This document shows, one piece after another, positions 18,780 through 27,609 of a DNA stretch of 32,782 nt. Positions within the stretch are counted from its first letter, which is position 1, and each line of letters begins with the position of its first letter. Source of the stretch: Sphaeroforma arctica JP610. Taxonomy: Eukaryota; Opisthokonta; Ichthyosporea; Ichthyophonida. The stretch covers positions 4,212 to 36,993 of the forward strand of contig NW_014040055.1 of assembly GCF_001186125.1 (NCBI RefSeq), in the 5' to 3' direction. The notes below the pieces were generated by a model. That model was given only the letters and a program-made list of their open reading frames with translations, did no database searches and was not told the origin of the DNA. A program made the position numbers and the translations under genes.

Positions 18780-19095
18780 AGCAGATTGTCATCTGACTGA
18801 TCTTTCTGTCGGTCAATGTTTGTCGGCAAACAGGTACTCGTTATACCTAACGACAACAAATCTCCCATCCCCACTATTAAATCGTAATCTGGCGAAGTGT
18901 TACACAACTGCTTTAGTCATTGTGGTCCGTTGATCTGTAAGGGTAAACCTTTAGTCTACGGCCATGTCATGACACGTATTCTCCCTTTCGTCAGCTAATT
19001 TTAACATAGTAGGTTCTTATTTACGAGTTACATCAGTTATCTTACAGAATCTCGATGATATACATGAAATTTGCGAGCCCGGATCCAACAACGCT
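18780..19095 (-). pseudogene. Element B protease-like remnant
   Basis: No long frame, but the minus strand is colinear with the protease segment of element D (31600-31950), including the DPGSQISCIS-type start and the later KADER/DMTVD-like stretch. It is a strongly decayed aspartic protease. Confidence 0.55.
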
Positions 19096-19106
19096 TTACA
19101 ATCTGC

Positions 19107-19364
19107 TCACTTCGCAATAAAATGTTTACATTTCTCTGCGTGCCTGCCATTCCAGCGTCCATTCGGCTCAAGTTGGGTCATGCGCCAGCTGCAATCTTTC
19201 TCAGCACAGTCCTTGGTCTCCTTGTACTTCGGTTTAGGAGGATTGGCTGCCTGATTAGACTTATTGCCCAAAGTCCCGCGAGTGTTGACATTGTTCTTTT
19301 GACCATCAGCACATATATTAGAGGAGGTCATGTGCGTTATAGATACATGGCTTCCGCTACACAC
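19107..19364 (-). pseudogene. Element B gag C-terminal zinc-binding segment
   Basis: 85 residues with a spaced Cys/His set C53-x4-C58-x16-H75-x3-C79-x-H81 (19122-19208), around LEPNGRWNGRHAEKC. The same spacing and PNGxWNGRHA core occur in element D (31357 onward). It differs from the usual C-x2-C-x4-H-x4-C gag knuckle. A role in RNA binding is inferred from its position only. Confidence 0.65.
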
Positions 19365-19401
19365 AACATAAAAGAGTCACTCGCATGCCTACACGAAATG
19401 T

Positions 19402-19431
19402 TGAGATCACATTCAATTGAATGTGATCTCA
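19402..19431. repeat. 30-bp perfect palindrome
   Basis: TGAGATCACATTCAA is followed directly by its exact reverse complement, with no loop. It lies at the point where recognisable element B sequence ends and AT-rich sequence leading into the LTR of element C begins. Confidence 0.95.
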
Positions 19432-19499
19432 TTTAATAAAAAACATAATAATGTACGGATAAATATAAGGGGCGGTTACCATTATGTTATATAATGATT

Positions 19500-20671
19500 C
19501 TAATAACATTGTACTATCCTCTTTCTTCTATCATCACAGGGTTGACCGCGTGCGACACCCTTGTATGTGACGCTCACCAACCCTGGGTATCAGTGACAAC
19601 TCCCTGTTGTTCCTGACCATATCGTATTATACCATTAAACCTATTTACTCTGGTCTGCTCTTGTTCTTAATGACTCGAAGTGCTATGTATGATATGCGCG
19701 TGGTGTGATGTCCTCATGAGCATACTTGAGATGGGCAATCTTTCCGTGACTCCGTCACAGCGCCTTACATGTTCCGCCTGCCACACCAATAGGGTTTCAC
19801 ATGTTCCGTCGTCTACGTAATAGTGTCTCAACTGTATCGCCTCCTGCGTAACACATCGCACATATTCCGCCTGCTGCGTAATAATGTCGTACACGTTCCG
19901 CCGTCTACGTAATAGTGTTACCCATGGTATCGTTTGGTACGTAATAATGCTATCCAAATAAGCACCATTCATAGCGACTATGCAACACGCTTGAGGCTGC
20001 GGGTTCCTACCGACTCTCAAGTGTTCGCGCAAAGTTCAATGCTGCGTGTCCTCAGGGTTGCTCACCTCTGAGTAAGAGTCAACAGGGTACTCGCCTGTAC
20101 TCTCAGCATCTAAACAACCATACGGTCTATTCTGTCAACTATGATAGTGCCATGCAACACGCTAGTGAGGCTGCGGTTGCTCACCGACTTCAAAGTGCCT
20201 ACGCAAAGTTCAATGCGCCGTGTCCTCAGGGTTGCTCGCCACTTAGTTAGAGTCAACAGGGTGCTCGCCTGTACTCTAAGCATATATATATACTTGCCAC
20301 TCACCACCACCACTCGTGTTTAGCGACGTTTGGCGTCGTGTGTTTGTTTGTTTCTATGTCTGTTACATTAGTGCTGCGCGTATGTTATTATGACACTAGT
20401 GTAAGCTCTTGTATGTTTATATGTGCGTGATGTCTTCGTATAGTGTATGATGTAGCAAATTACTTATATCATTTCCGTTGTTGTCGAATATGTATCATGC
20501 TTATCTATCGTAATGTATGTAAGCAATGTGTCTTCTAATATTGATCTGTGCAGCTCGTGCATCATATATAGTCTAATACAGGTATCTACTCTATATATAA
20601 CAGCTTCTATTAAAAGAATATTACTGCTCTAACATCGACTATCGGTTATATGAATGTGTTGTCATCACACA
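19500..20671 (-). repeat. Element C 3' LTR with internal repeats
   Basis: Right edge at 20671, where the minus strand begins TGTGTGATGAC shortly after the chromodomain stop; the left edge is approximate. It shares blocks with 3080-3872. Inside are a 172-bp tandem duplication (19983-20154 and 20155 to about 20326) and a cluster of cgtaatartgt / ttccgccgtcta subrepeats (19760-19960). A minus-strand TATA-like run lies at 20282-20293. Confidence 0.7.
19983..20326. repeat. 172-bp tandem duplication within the element C LTR
   Basis: Both units begin caacacgct and contain gcaaagttcaatg, cctcagggttgctc and gtcaacagggt. The second copy is somewhat diverged and ends at the tatatata run. The related LTR at 3080-3872 has a single copy. 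Confidence 0.8.
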
Positions 20672-20724
20672 TGAGCGCAGCAACGTCGCAGCCTCGGCCA
20701 GACATACCATCGACCCAGGCTGCT

Positions 20725-21204
20725 CTAACCTTGTACCAGGCGTCGTTGTCGTCGACTCTCACGCGTTTGAATCTGTTTGCGATATGCGGACACGACGTTG
20801 GGATCGTCAAAGGCATCGGCTGTCACCCATGTAGGAGATCCTTCCAACCAGCGTACCAAATATTCCGACTGTTGAGTCGCCTCATTATGACGGTGCGATA
20901 TGATGTGTCGAAATGTCGAACCGCCCTCTCTCCATAGAGATTCATCAAGTGGTGGTTCCGTAGCCCGATGTACAAGCCGAATAGTCTCCACATTCACGGG
21001 TCGGTCTCTGAGCTCAGGCGGCTTGCTGCCATTCTTTGCTCGTAGATGGTATCTCTGATTTTCCCGACTATAAATCATCACATACGGACCAAGCAGTGGT
21101 TTTATGGCTTTGGTCGTTGCTCCCTGAGCGAGTATCATGACGACGTCCCCCATCTTAAATTCAATCAAATCAAATTTACGCATTTGATCCGTAGCCGCTG
21201 CCAT
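20725..21204 (-). pseudogene. Element C integrase C-terminus: GPY module and chromodomain
   Basis: 159 residues. GPYVMIYS at residues 39-46 is the GPY/F module of chromoviral integrases. Residues of about 97-145 form a chromodomain: FRHIISHRHN, EYLVRWLEGSPTWV, ADAFDDPNVVSAYRKQIQ, with the aromatic Y, W and W positions that form the methyl-lysine cage. The tail is basic (ESRRQRRLVQG). It would guide insertion to heterochromatin marks. A near-identical piece lies inverted at 27463-27595. Confidence 0.9.
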
Positions 21205-21656
21205 GGCATCAGTATACTTAATCGTTTCTGATGAAGTTTTGGTAGTATAGTCTTCTCCAAATCATCCAGCCTCTTTAACCATGCATCATTCGAGGTAGGA
21301 ATATGACCAGATAAGTCATCAGTCATGTTTGCAAACGGGACATGTCGTCGACCAAAATAAACGCTGAATGGTGCTGACTTGTGACGTCGTGATATCCGAA
21401 GGTTCTGGTATAACATAGTAAACAGTAGACGTTCATCCCACAACTCCGGACTACCAACACACAATGCGCGCACGAATTTGTGGATTTCCTTATGTCGGCG
21501 CTCCGCCGCGCCCAACGTTTGCGGGCGGTATGGTTGGGACGTCTTGTGTATTATGCCCAACGCTCGTGTGATGAATTTGACAATATTGGTTACAAATTTG
21601 GTGCCCTCGTCACTCTGAATCTTACGAGGAAATCCATGCTCACCAAACACTGACAC
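21165..21656 (-). pseudogene. Element C integrase catalytic core
   Basis: 163 residues. Asp 16 in IQSDEGTKFV and Glu 52 in GAAERRHKEIHKF are separated by exactly 35 residues, the DX35E spacing of retroviral-type integrases. The first Asp lies in the preceding frame (WDHIQMDLIP). FGRRHVPFAN and a Leu-rich helical segment follow. Confidence 0.92.
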
Positions 21657-21659
21657 TGA

Positions 21660-23096
21660 CTATGCCGCCACTGTCTTTGCATCCTTTGCAGGTATCACCC
21701 GTAGAATAGAGTAGCCCGACGCCACATCAAGCACATGTAAAATATATTTGTTTCCTCTAGTGGATGTGACCGCCATAGGAATGAGATCCATTTGTATGTG
21801 ATCCCAGGGATACCGAGCGGTAATATTCATTAAAGGATGAAAACCTTTCTTCATCGTATCGTTGCACAAGCATGTGCGACATAACTTGCGGTCCTCTTCT
21901 GTGATTGGAAGCATCTGGAACCAGTTATGTCCATCGTCGCGCATCTGTTGTGCTGTAACTGCTGGGGCCGGATGTCCTTGTTCATGAAATTGCCATGTCA
22001 ACTTTACACGACGGTTCGCTTCCTCGTGCCCTGGATGATTCATCACTGTAGCCCCCGCACATATCTCAGGAATTTGTGCAGCTATCTGTCGCGTTCGTTT
22101 CGTCATCACCGGTTGTGCCCAGTTTTTCTGATAACGTGTACCAGCGTCTTCACATACAGGTTCCTCCAAGCCTAAGCCACACCAAAATGATGGATTGACT
22201 TTGTACCCAGATGGAGGGCCAACACGTGCCACGATGGTATACTCCCACGGGTATTTACCACAAGCCTGGGAGCCGTGCTTCAAGAATGTGTGAGCCGTAC
22301 TTGGGATAAGTAGCGGGTCTGCTTGCATCATCGATAGAAGTAAAGGGAACCATGGCGCACGTGTGTTTAACGGTAAATATATTGTTGCCGACGCCTTGTC
22401 CTTCATCACCTTACGCAACACCTTATGTATAAGACGCCACGGTGGGTTCATCCATGCGTTGTATTTACTCCAGTCAAACTTATACGCCCCGCCATCCTTG
22501 TCGTATGACCAGTATTGGCAAAGCTGAGCGTTATGACTCGAGGCAAAAGCGTCGACGTCGTTTGGTCCAAAGTGCTTCTGGATCTGGCCGAAGAAATCCG
22601 GAAACAACTTCCAACATGACGTATAGAACACCGCGGGGTAGTTGACATCCGCCGTGCCCTCATGAACACGACTCCACATGTCTGGCAACTTGTTCAGTTC
22701 TCCATGTACATGTGTAGTAGTAAAATTGAACTGTGCAATAATATGATGCCATCGCTGCAACATACTATTCAGCTTTAGCTGAGTGTTCATATATATGAGA
22801 GCCTTATGGTCGGTGTGTACAGTAAACCGTTGTCCAATGAGATGATCATGAAAGCGAACCAAAGCACCGGTAAGTGCTAGTAAATCTTTCATCGGGGTTG
22901 CATATATCTGTTGTGCCTTGTTGAGAGTTTTCGAGAAGAACATCAGGTAATGTTTGCGTCCGTCAATCAATTGAAACAATGCGCCACTAATTACATAATC
23001 GCTTGCATCCGTCTCTAACTCAAGTGGTACACCAACAACACGAAAGTTCAACCTGGCTGCCGATACGATAGCCTCCTTCATCTGATCCCACGCCAA
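21660..23096 (-). pseudogene. Element C RNase H, methyltransferase-like segment, integrase zinc domain
   Basis: 478 residues in one open frame. Residues 25-145 are RNase H (ELETDASDYVISGALFQ, FFSKTLNKAQ, FTVHTDHKALIYM, THVHGELNKLPDMWSR). Residues 160-295 are the Dam-like segment: DVDAFASSHNAQLCQYWS, AWMNPPWRLIHKVLRKV (NPPW at 217-220, encoded at 22437-22448), ATIYLPLNTRAPWFPLLL and YPWEYTIVARVG. Residues 300-370 are a linker with PGHEEANRRVKLTW. Residues 371-409 are the HHCC zinc domain (H371-x3-H375-x30-C406-x2-C409), and D437 in IQMDLIP is the first catalytic Asp of integrase. The long frame without breaks shows the segment is a true part of pol and not a chance insertion. Confidence 0.88.
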
Positions 23097-23246
23097 TTAA
23101 TGTTCTGGCTTCCAACGATCCCCAATGGGCTCTTTTGGCTTAAGTTTAGAGAATGTTCGGAGTGGAGCTACCTTGTGTGCAACGTTCGGTAAATGCTCAT
23201 GTAGAAAGCTTGCTAATCCTAACGCAGAGGCAATATCCCTTTGACA

Positions 23247-23537
23247 TCATGGAACTGGCCAGTCAATTAAACGTTGCTGCTTCTCATGATCCACGTCAAT
23301 GCCTTTAGCTGATATCTTCTTTCCCGGGACCATCGCCTCTCGCACCGCAAAGTGACATTTCTTCTGATTAAGTCTGAAGTTATTCTCCGTCAAGCGTCGA
23401 ATGACTTCTTGAACCGTAGCAATGTGCTCCTCGTAATCGTCCGATGCAATTATTAGATCATCAACATAGCATTGCACGTCCAGTCCTGCCATCAAATTAC
23501 TGATTGTACGTTGAAATTGGGACGTGAGTGTCGTCAA
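23247..23537 (-). pseudogene. Element C RT, palm end with YVDD
   Basis: 96 residues: TSQFQRTISNLMAGL, then CYVDDLIIAS with the YVDD catalytic turn at residues 24-27, HIATVQEVIRRLTENNFRLN, KKCHFAVREA and GIDVDHEKQQRLIDWPVP of the connection start. Confidence 0.92.
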
Positions 23538-23576
23538 TCCAAAGGGAACCGACGTAAACGAGTACTGCTGACTGAT

Positions 23577-24071
23577 TCATGTAAACGAGAGAATGTGCTG
23601 CGAATCGACGTGCACCGGTAACCGATGGTACGCGGCCGATAAGTCCAACGTGGTGTAGTAACGCTTGCCCTTCAAGTTGCTGCTGATTTCGTTGACCTTC
23701 GGAAGCGTAAACTGATCGCCCGGAATAAGAGCGTTAATCTGCCGCAGATCCAAACACACGCGCACCTTAATAAGTTCACCCGACGGTGTGAATGATGGTA
23801 CTGCCAACAAAGGAAGGTTAATGATCGACGCCGATGTTCGACGATTGGTGATCAGTTCGTGTTCCCATTTGCTTACTTGCTTCGTTACATGTGGTTTGTA
23901 TTTGTCCGATACAAAATTTCTTGTCTGCCGACGTAGGCCCAGGAGTTTATCCCGAGGAATAGGGAGTGACACCTCACTACCCGGGAGTGTGCAGCGAGCT
24001 GCATCCAGAATAGTGTCATTAGCATCCAGGTATTGGCGTAGGCGTGCGCGTATATCACCTGGCTTGGACAA
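23577..24071 (-). pseudogene. Element C RT, fingers and palm start
   Basis: 164 residues. The N-terminal part is spacer. NLPLLAVPSFTPSGELIKV, RVCLDLRQINALIPGD, FTLPKVNEISSNLKGKRYY and TLDLSAAYHRLPV are the first RT blocks, with the catalytic Asp in TLDLSAAYH. Confidence 0.92.
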
Positions 24072-24222
24072 GTCTGGGCCATTCGAAGATTGATTGGTTC
24101 CAGTAGTTCATCCATAACATTACGATTAATCTCTGGAAATGTAAATACTAATCCGGATAAGCCTAATCCCAACCCACCCATAATATCCATACCCAAAATT
24201 ATATCAATGTTATCCGGTAGGT

Positions 24223-24528
24223 TCATAAGTTCAAATGTACAACCCTCAGTAGCAGCTGACCCGTACTGGACCTTTGTTGCTTGTGTTTTGCCCAAGTGTG
24301 GAGTCCTGAAGGCTTTGTCCGCCAAGTATATGTGACTATCCTTGGCCGGTGGTGTAATAGAGAGGTGTGCCTTAGCTGCAGATGCCTGACGGTTGCCTGA
24401 CGGTTGGCCCCCGTGTCAATAAGGGTGCGCATGTCATGTCCGTTCACTTGCAAAGTAACATATACACGGTTGTTAGTAGGAAACAGTTTATCTTTTACTG
24501 CAAATATTTTTTGTTGCCGTACGACCAA
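24223..24528 (-). pseudogene. Element C aspartic protease
   Basis: The 101-residue frame has VYVTLQVNGHDMRTLIDTGANRQA. LIDTGA is the active-site D-T-G-A of retrotransposon proteases, preceded by the normal beta strand. An overlapping frame (23885-24325) encodes the later NIDIILGMDIMGGLG part, typical of the second half of the fold (iLG.D.l). Confidence 0.85.
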
Positions 24529-24565
24529 ATGACATGCACATGTTCACATCAGGCACCCCAGCCTG

Positions 24566-25078
24566 TCAGTCCGAATCTGTTCCAACTTCCCAACCATCGG
24601 GTGTCTGCTCTTCTTCCATCAACTCATCGTCACTCTGCACATACGACTCCTCGACCAAATCATGAATGTGCATCACTTCAGTCTCTCCCGTCTCGGTGGT
24701 TGGTTGATCAGGCATAATATCACCATCCACTAAGTTAACACGGGGTCGGAAATTAGTACCCGATCCGTGAGTCCCGCGTGTCGATGTGTTTGTAGCCGAT
24801 GTACGTTGAACTGTAGCCCCACCATTTTTTGTGCGGCTACCTGTGCTAGTCTGGACCGGTACTCGTTGTAAGTTAGGACAACGACTTGCATGTCCTGGTC
24901 CCGGCGGAATGTTTTGTTCACATGGCCGACAACGAACCCCTGGGTTCGATATAGGCGGTGCATGCGGGTTGGCGCGTGTATTCGCTCCCGTACGCAAATT
25001 TGAGCGTGATCGCGAGTTCCCCAGAATTCGTAGAGGTCGCGAAAACTTGTCTTGGGCGATTTTCTTCTGCTTTGTCAA
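24566..25078 (-). pseudogene. Element C gag C-terminus, basic and zinc-like
   Basis: 170 residues, Arg/Asn/Gly-rich, with RCRPCEQNIPPGPGHASRCPN: Cys, Cys, His, Cys in the order of a zinc knuckle but with a long central loop (C-x2-C-x8-H-x3-C). The acidic tail (EESYVQSDDELMEEEQ) precedes the protease. Confidence 0.7.
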
Positions 25079-25835
25079 TGTTCACACGGGATACATCGCG
25101 CATCTTTTCAGTCGAGCAGTTTCGCCACTGTGGATGCATTCGAAGAGTATCCCGGTAGTACTCCCCACCTGCAGCTTGGCGTATATGGTTAAGTGTACCA
25201 TGGTTGCGGTATACTTGTAGGGGGTTTTCATACCGTCGCATTTCCATGAACTCCACCTGGCGTTCAAAATCACGAATCTGAGTATCAAGCGGCACCGATG
25301 GCTTCAGCTTCATGCATGCTAACACCTGGCGGTATGCATTATCCTCCAGATCTTGCTCTTGTGTACGTACAATAAAAGCAGTGGCAGCCTCAAATGTCAT
25401 AGACTGTAATTTTTGCTCGTTTTTCACAATAAAATCCAATAGCGCCTTAGGGACCCCTTCATGCTGTAGAGCTCGATGTAAACCCATTTGCATATGAATC
25501 GGTTCTAGTTTGTGGAATCGCGCATTCTTATGCCAGTCCAAGATAAAAGCATGTAACTGTATCTTCTGCGGATTGTCCAAATAATAATTGCCCTGTGGGT
25601 TGGGTGGCCATTCCTTCGGTGTTCGTTTGTCGACCGTCTTCAGAGTCTCATTCGACGCACGAATTAGACCCCGTAGTGCACGCGCATCGTCTATGCGTCC
25701 ATCCGCTTCTGCCTGCATCATTCGTTGGGTCAGTTGAAAAACTTGCATTTTCATCTCGGCCGCTGTCGATGCAGTAATGCTAGGCTCCATAGGTTCCGAG
25801 CCCTTATGACGTTTCACTGGCTGTGGGTCTTCCAA
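24918..25835 (-). pseudogene. Element C gag, capsid region
   Basis: 305 residues, mostly helical: a MQVFQLTQRMMQAEADGR coiled-coil-like helix, IQLHAFILDWHKNARFHKLE, RALQHEGVPKALLDFIV and MTFEAATAFIVRTQEQDL. This is consistent with the retrotransposon capsid fold (gag of Ty3/gypsy type) though not diagnostic alone. Position and strand next to the protease support it. Confidence 0.7.
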
Positions 25836-26019
25836 GTAGCGGTCGTGATGAACAGGAAGGTGCTTGCGGTATGCAATCGTATCAATAGGGCATTCGCCGA
25901 ATCCTGAGAATTCTCCTGTAGCTCATCTGGTGAACGTGGTTTACGGTGACGTTGCAACTTATCACAAAATAAGTTCGTTGCTACACGACTCTGGTTCATC
26001 TGTTGCTACGGGGACTTCA

Positions 26020-26490
26020 TTACTCTGCGGAAGGCATCAAAGGAACGGTTTGCCGACGACGATAAATTCCGAGGAGTGTCCATGTCCAAGTGTAAATCCG
26101 CAGGTTCCAAAAGAAAATTCTACCAGGCGATTTCACCAAGGGTTTCGAGTCCTGATACCAATCCGGACCATTAGGCGGCATCTCATCAGGGGTCGGAATT
26201 GTTTGTGCCCGATTTTGAGTGTTTGTTAACAATCGCGCTCTGCGAGTAGCATGGAGATTATCGTTCGATGCCTGATACCAATCCGGACCATTAGCCGGCA
26301 TCTCCTCAGGGGTCGGAATCGTTTGTGCCCGATTTTGAGCGTTCTGTAACAACCGCTCTTTGCGAGTGATCTGGACATTACCGTAAGAAGCCACCTGAGG
26401 TATAGGCTTCGTCCGTCCAATTTTACGTTTCACGGGGCTAATTTGGTTCATGTTGTTGACCCTGCCTGAGTTGGGTATTGAAGAGCCCAA
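26020..26490 (-). pseudogene. Element C gag, repeat-bearing segment
   Basis: 156 residues with two copies of a 40-residue unit (QNAQNRAQTIPTPEEMP then NGPDWYQ), encoded by a 120-bp tandem duplication at 26151-26270 and 26271-26390. Both copies stay in frame. It is proline- and polar-rich and likely a flexible part of gag. Confidence 0.7.
26151..26390 (-). repeat. 120-bp in-frame tandem duplication in gag
   Basis: Units begin cctgataccaatccggacc at 26151 and 26271 and are about 85-90% identical, so the duplication predates at least some decay of the element. Confidence 0.88.
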
Positions 26491-26942
26491 CGTTGTTGCA
26501 CTGTCGGTTCGGTCTGAGTCTCAGAAAAGTCCTCATCCACTGTCGCCTGGTCCAAGTCCTGGGGTGTAGACGTGTCAATATCCGCCAGTGACAACTCACG
26601 GAATTGGCGGAGTTGCTCTTGAATAAGATGAATATTGTCCGTGGCCTCCTGCACATGCATCATCGTATTCAGGTGTCCTTCTACATCAGAAATCCAATTT
26701 GGGGACTGTTGAAGCTTACCCAAGGTTTTAATTGAGTATTGGCCCTCCGAAAGCAAACGGGTTAATTCCAAATGGATTTCGACCTTCTTGGCATCTTCAG
26801 GTGCAGGTTTCTTGGCAAGTGCTGACTCCACCTTATCGCATAGCTCGGTTAAACGGCGAAGATTTCGAATCAACCGTCTCAACAACCGATCACAAGCTTT
26901 CTTACCCACCATTGGCAACGGTCTAGTCTTGGGTCCCGTCAT
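26448..26942 (-). pseudogene. Element C gag, N-terminal segment
   Basis: 164 residues starting MTGPKTRPLPMVGKK and dominated by helices rich in Lys, Leu and Glu (ACDRLLRRLIRNLRRLTELC, RLLSEGQYSIKTLGKL). It is the first frame of the element and overlaps the next gag segment. It is taken as the gag start because no further coding sequence of this family lies upstream. Confidence 0.65.
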
Positions 26943-27298
26943 TGTTGATAAAAATAAAAATAAAAATATTAAATTGAACTAAGTTGTTTCTTAGTTGATT
27001 TAATCTTCAAAGAATGTAGTATAATAAATACAGTAGTTCGGTGACTTAAAAATGTAGTCAAAACCAAGTGACACTTAATAAAGAGTATTAAGTCTGAAAA
27101 AGGTGAACTCGGTCAGAAGTGCCGCTATGAACGACGCGTCTGCTGTATTTATTAATCACGTTCCTATGTGGGACGAGATTTTCTCCGGCAGATTGTGAAA
27201 ATCTCCGTATCTAAGATTATGGTCTCCTAGTTACTAAGTAATGATGACATCTGATGAGTCATCATTCTTTCTCACTAACTTATATATTCCACTATCTA
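26943..27298. other. AT-rich spacer upstream of element C gag
   Basis: No gene. A (ATAAAA)n-like run lies at 26948-26967. The sequence does not match the element C LTR, and no primer-binding site is apparent. It contains ATGAGTCAT (27254-27262), the Gcn4/AP-1 type palindrome, within a small inverted repeat tgatga...tcatca. Confidence 0.4.
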
Positions 27299-27449
27299 GT
27301 CCGGTCCCCGGGTCCGTCCTTCAATAAAATTCTCTTAGGCCCGAGCCTCTGATTCGGTCCTAAATATTTCCCTTAGGTTCGGTCCTGTGGTCCGATCCTA
27401 AATTCCTCTTGTCAGTCCGGTCCTCTGGTCCGGTCCTAAATCCCCGTAT
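27299..27449. repeat. 39-bp minisatellite, four units
   Basis: Units start at 27299, 27338, 27376 and 27415 and share a ggtccnnnggtccggtcctaaat-type core. Spacing is 38-39 bp with moderate divergence. It ends just before the orphan chromodomain piece. Confidence 0.85.
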
Positions 27450-27462
27450 ACGGTACTTTTGG

Positions 27463-27595
27463 GTGACAGCCGATGCCTTTGACGACCCCAACGTCGTGCC
27501 CGTATATCGCAAACGGATTCAAACGCATGAGAGTCGACGACAACGACGCCTGGTACAAGGTTAGAGCAGCCTGGGTCGATGGTATGTCTGACAAG
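27463..27595 (+). pseudogene. Orphan chromodomain tail, inverted copy of element C
   Basis: The plus strand encodes WVTADAFDDPNVVPVYRK and the basic ESRRQRRLVQG tail with its stop. It is about 95% identical, by eye over 130 bp, to the reverse complement of 20697-20832. Similarity starts and stops abruptly on both sides, so it is a fragment of another copy in opposite orientation and not the end of a local element. Confidence 0.85.
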
Positions 27596-27609
27596 CACCT
27601 TGCACTTGC

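Larger units (their letters stand above)
14822..19436 (-). mobile_element. Ty3/gypsy fossil B, 5'-truncated
   Basis: Minus-strand pol remnants in gypsy order: gag zinc motif, protease-like, RT, RNase H, methyltransferase-like segment, integrase, chromodomain-like end, then a 9-G polypurine tract at 14825-14833. The element is most like D at the window end (shared gag zinc motif, protease and RT wording) and distinct from C. It has about six breaks. Most of gag and the 5' LTR are missing, ending near a 30-bp palindrome at 19402-19431. The 3' LTR is missing or reduced to a few bases where the LINE begins. Confidence 0.85.
19500..26942 (-). mobile_element. Ty3/gypsy fossil C, chromodomain family, gag to 3' LTR
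   Basis: The longest element here. Minus-strand order is gag (26942 to about 24566), protease, RT, RNase H, methyltransferase-like segment, HHCC integrase, GPY module, chromodomain, then a LTR (about 19500-20671). RT before integrase places it in Ty3/gypsy. Domain wording is shared with fossil A. There are about eight breaks, some of which could be the frame changes normal between gag and pol. No matching LTR is visible to the right of gag (26943-27460), so the 5' LTR is lost or replaced. Confidence 0.9.

Noticed and set aside
19760-19960. Possible CRISPR-like array of short repeats
   Set aside because: Repeats are imperfect and unevenly spaced within a retrotransposon LTR of a eukaryote.
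27254-27262. ATGAGTCAT as a functional Gcn4/AP-1 site
   Set aside because: A perfect 9-base match is notable but expected now and then by chance, and no gene is clearly controlled by it.
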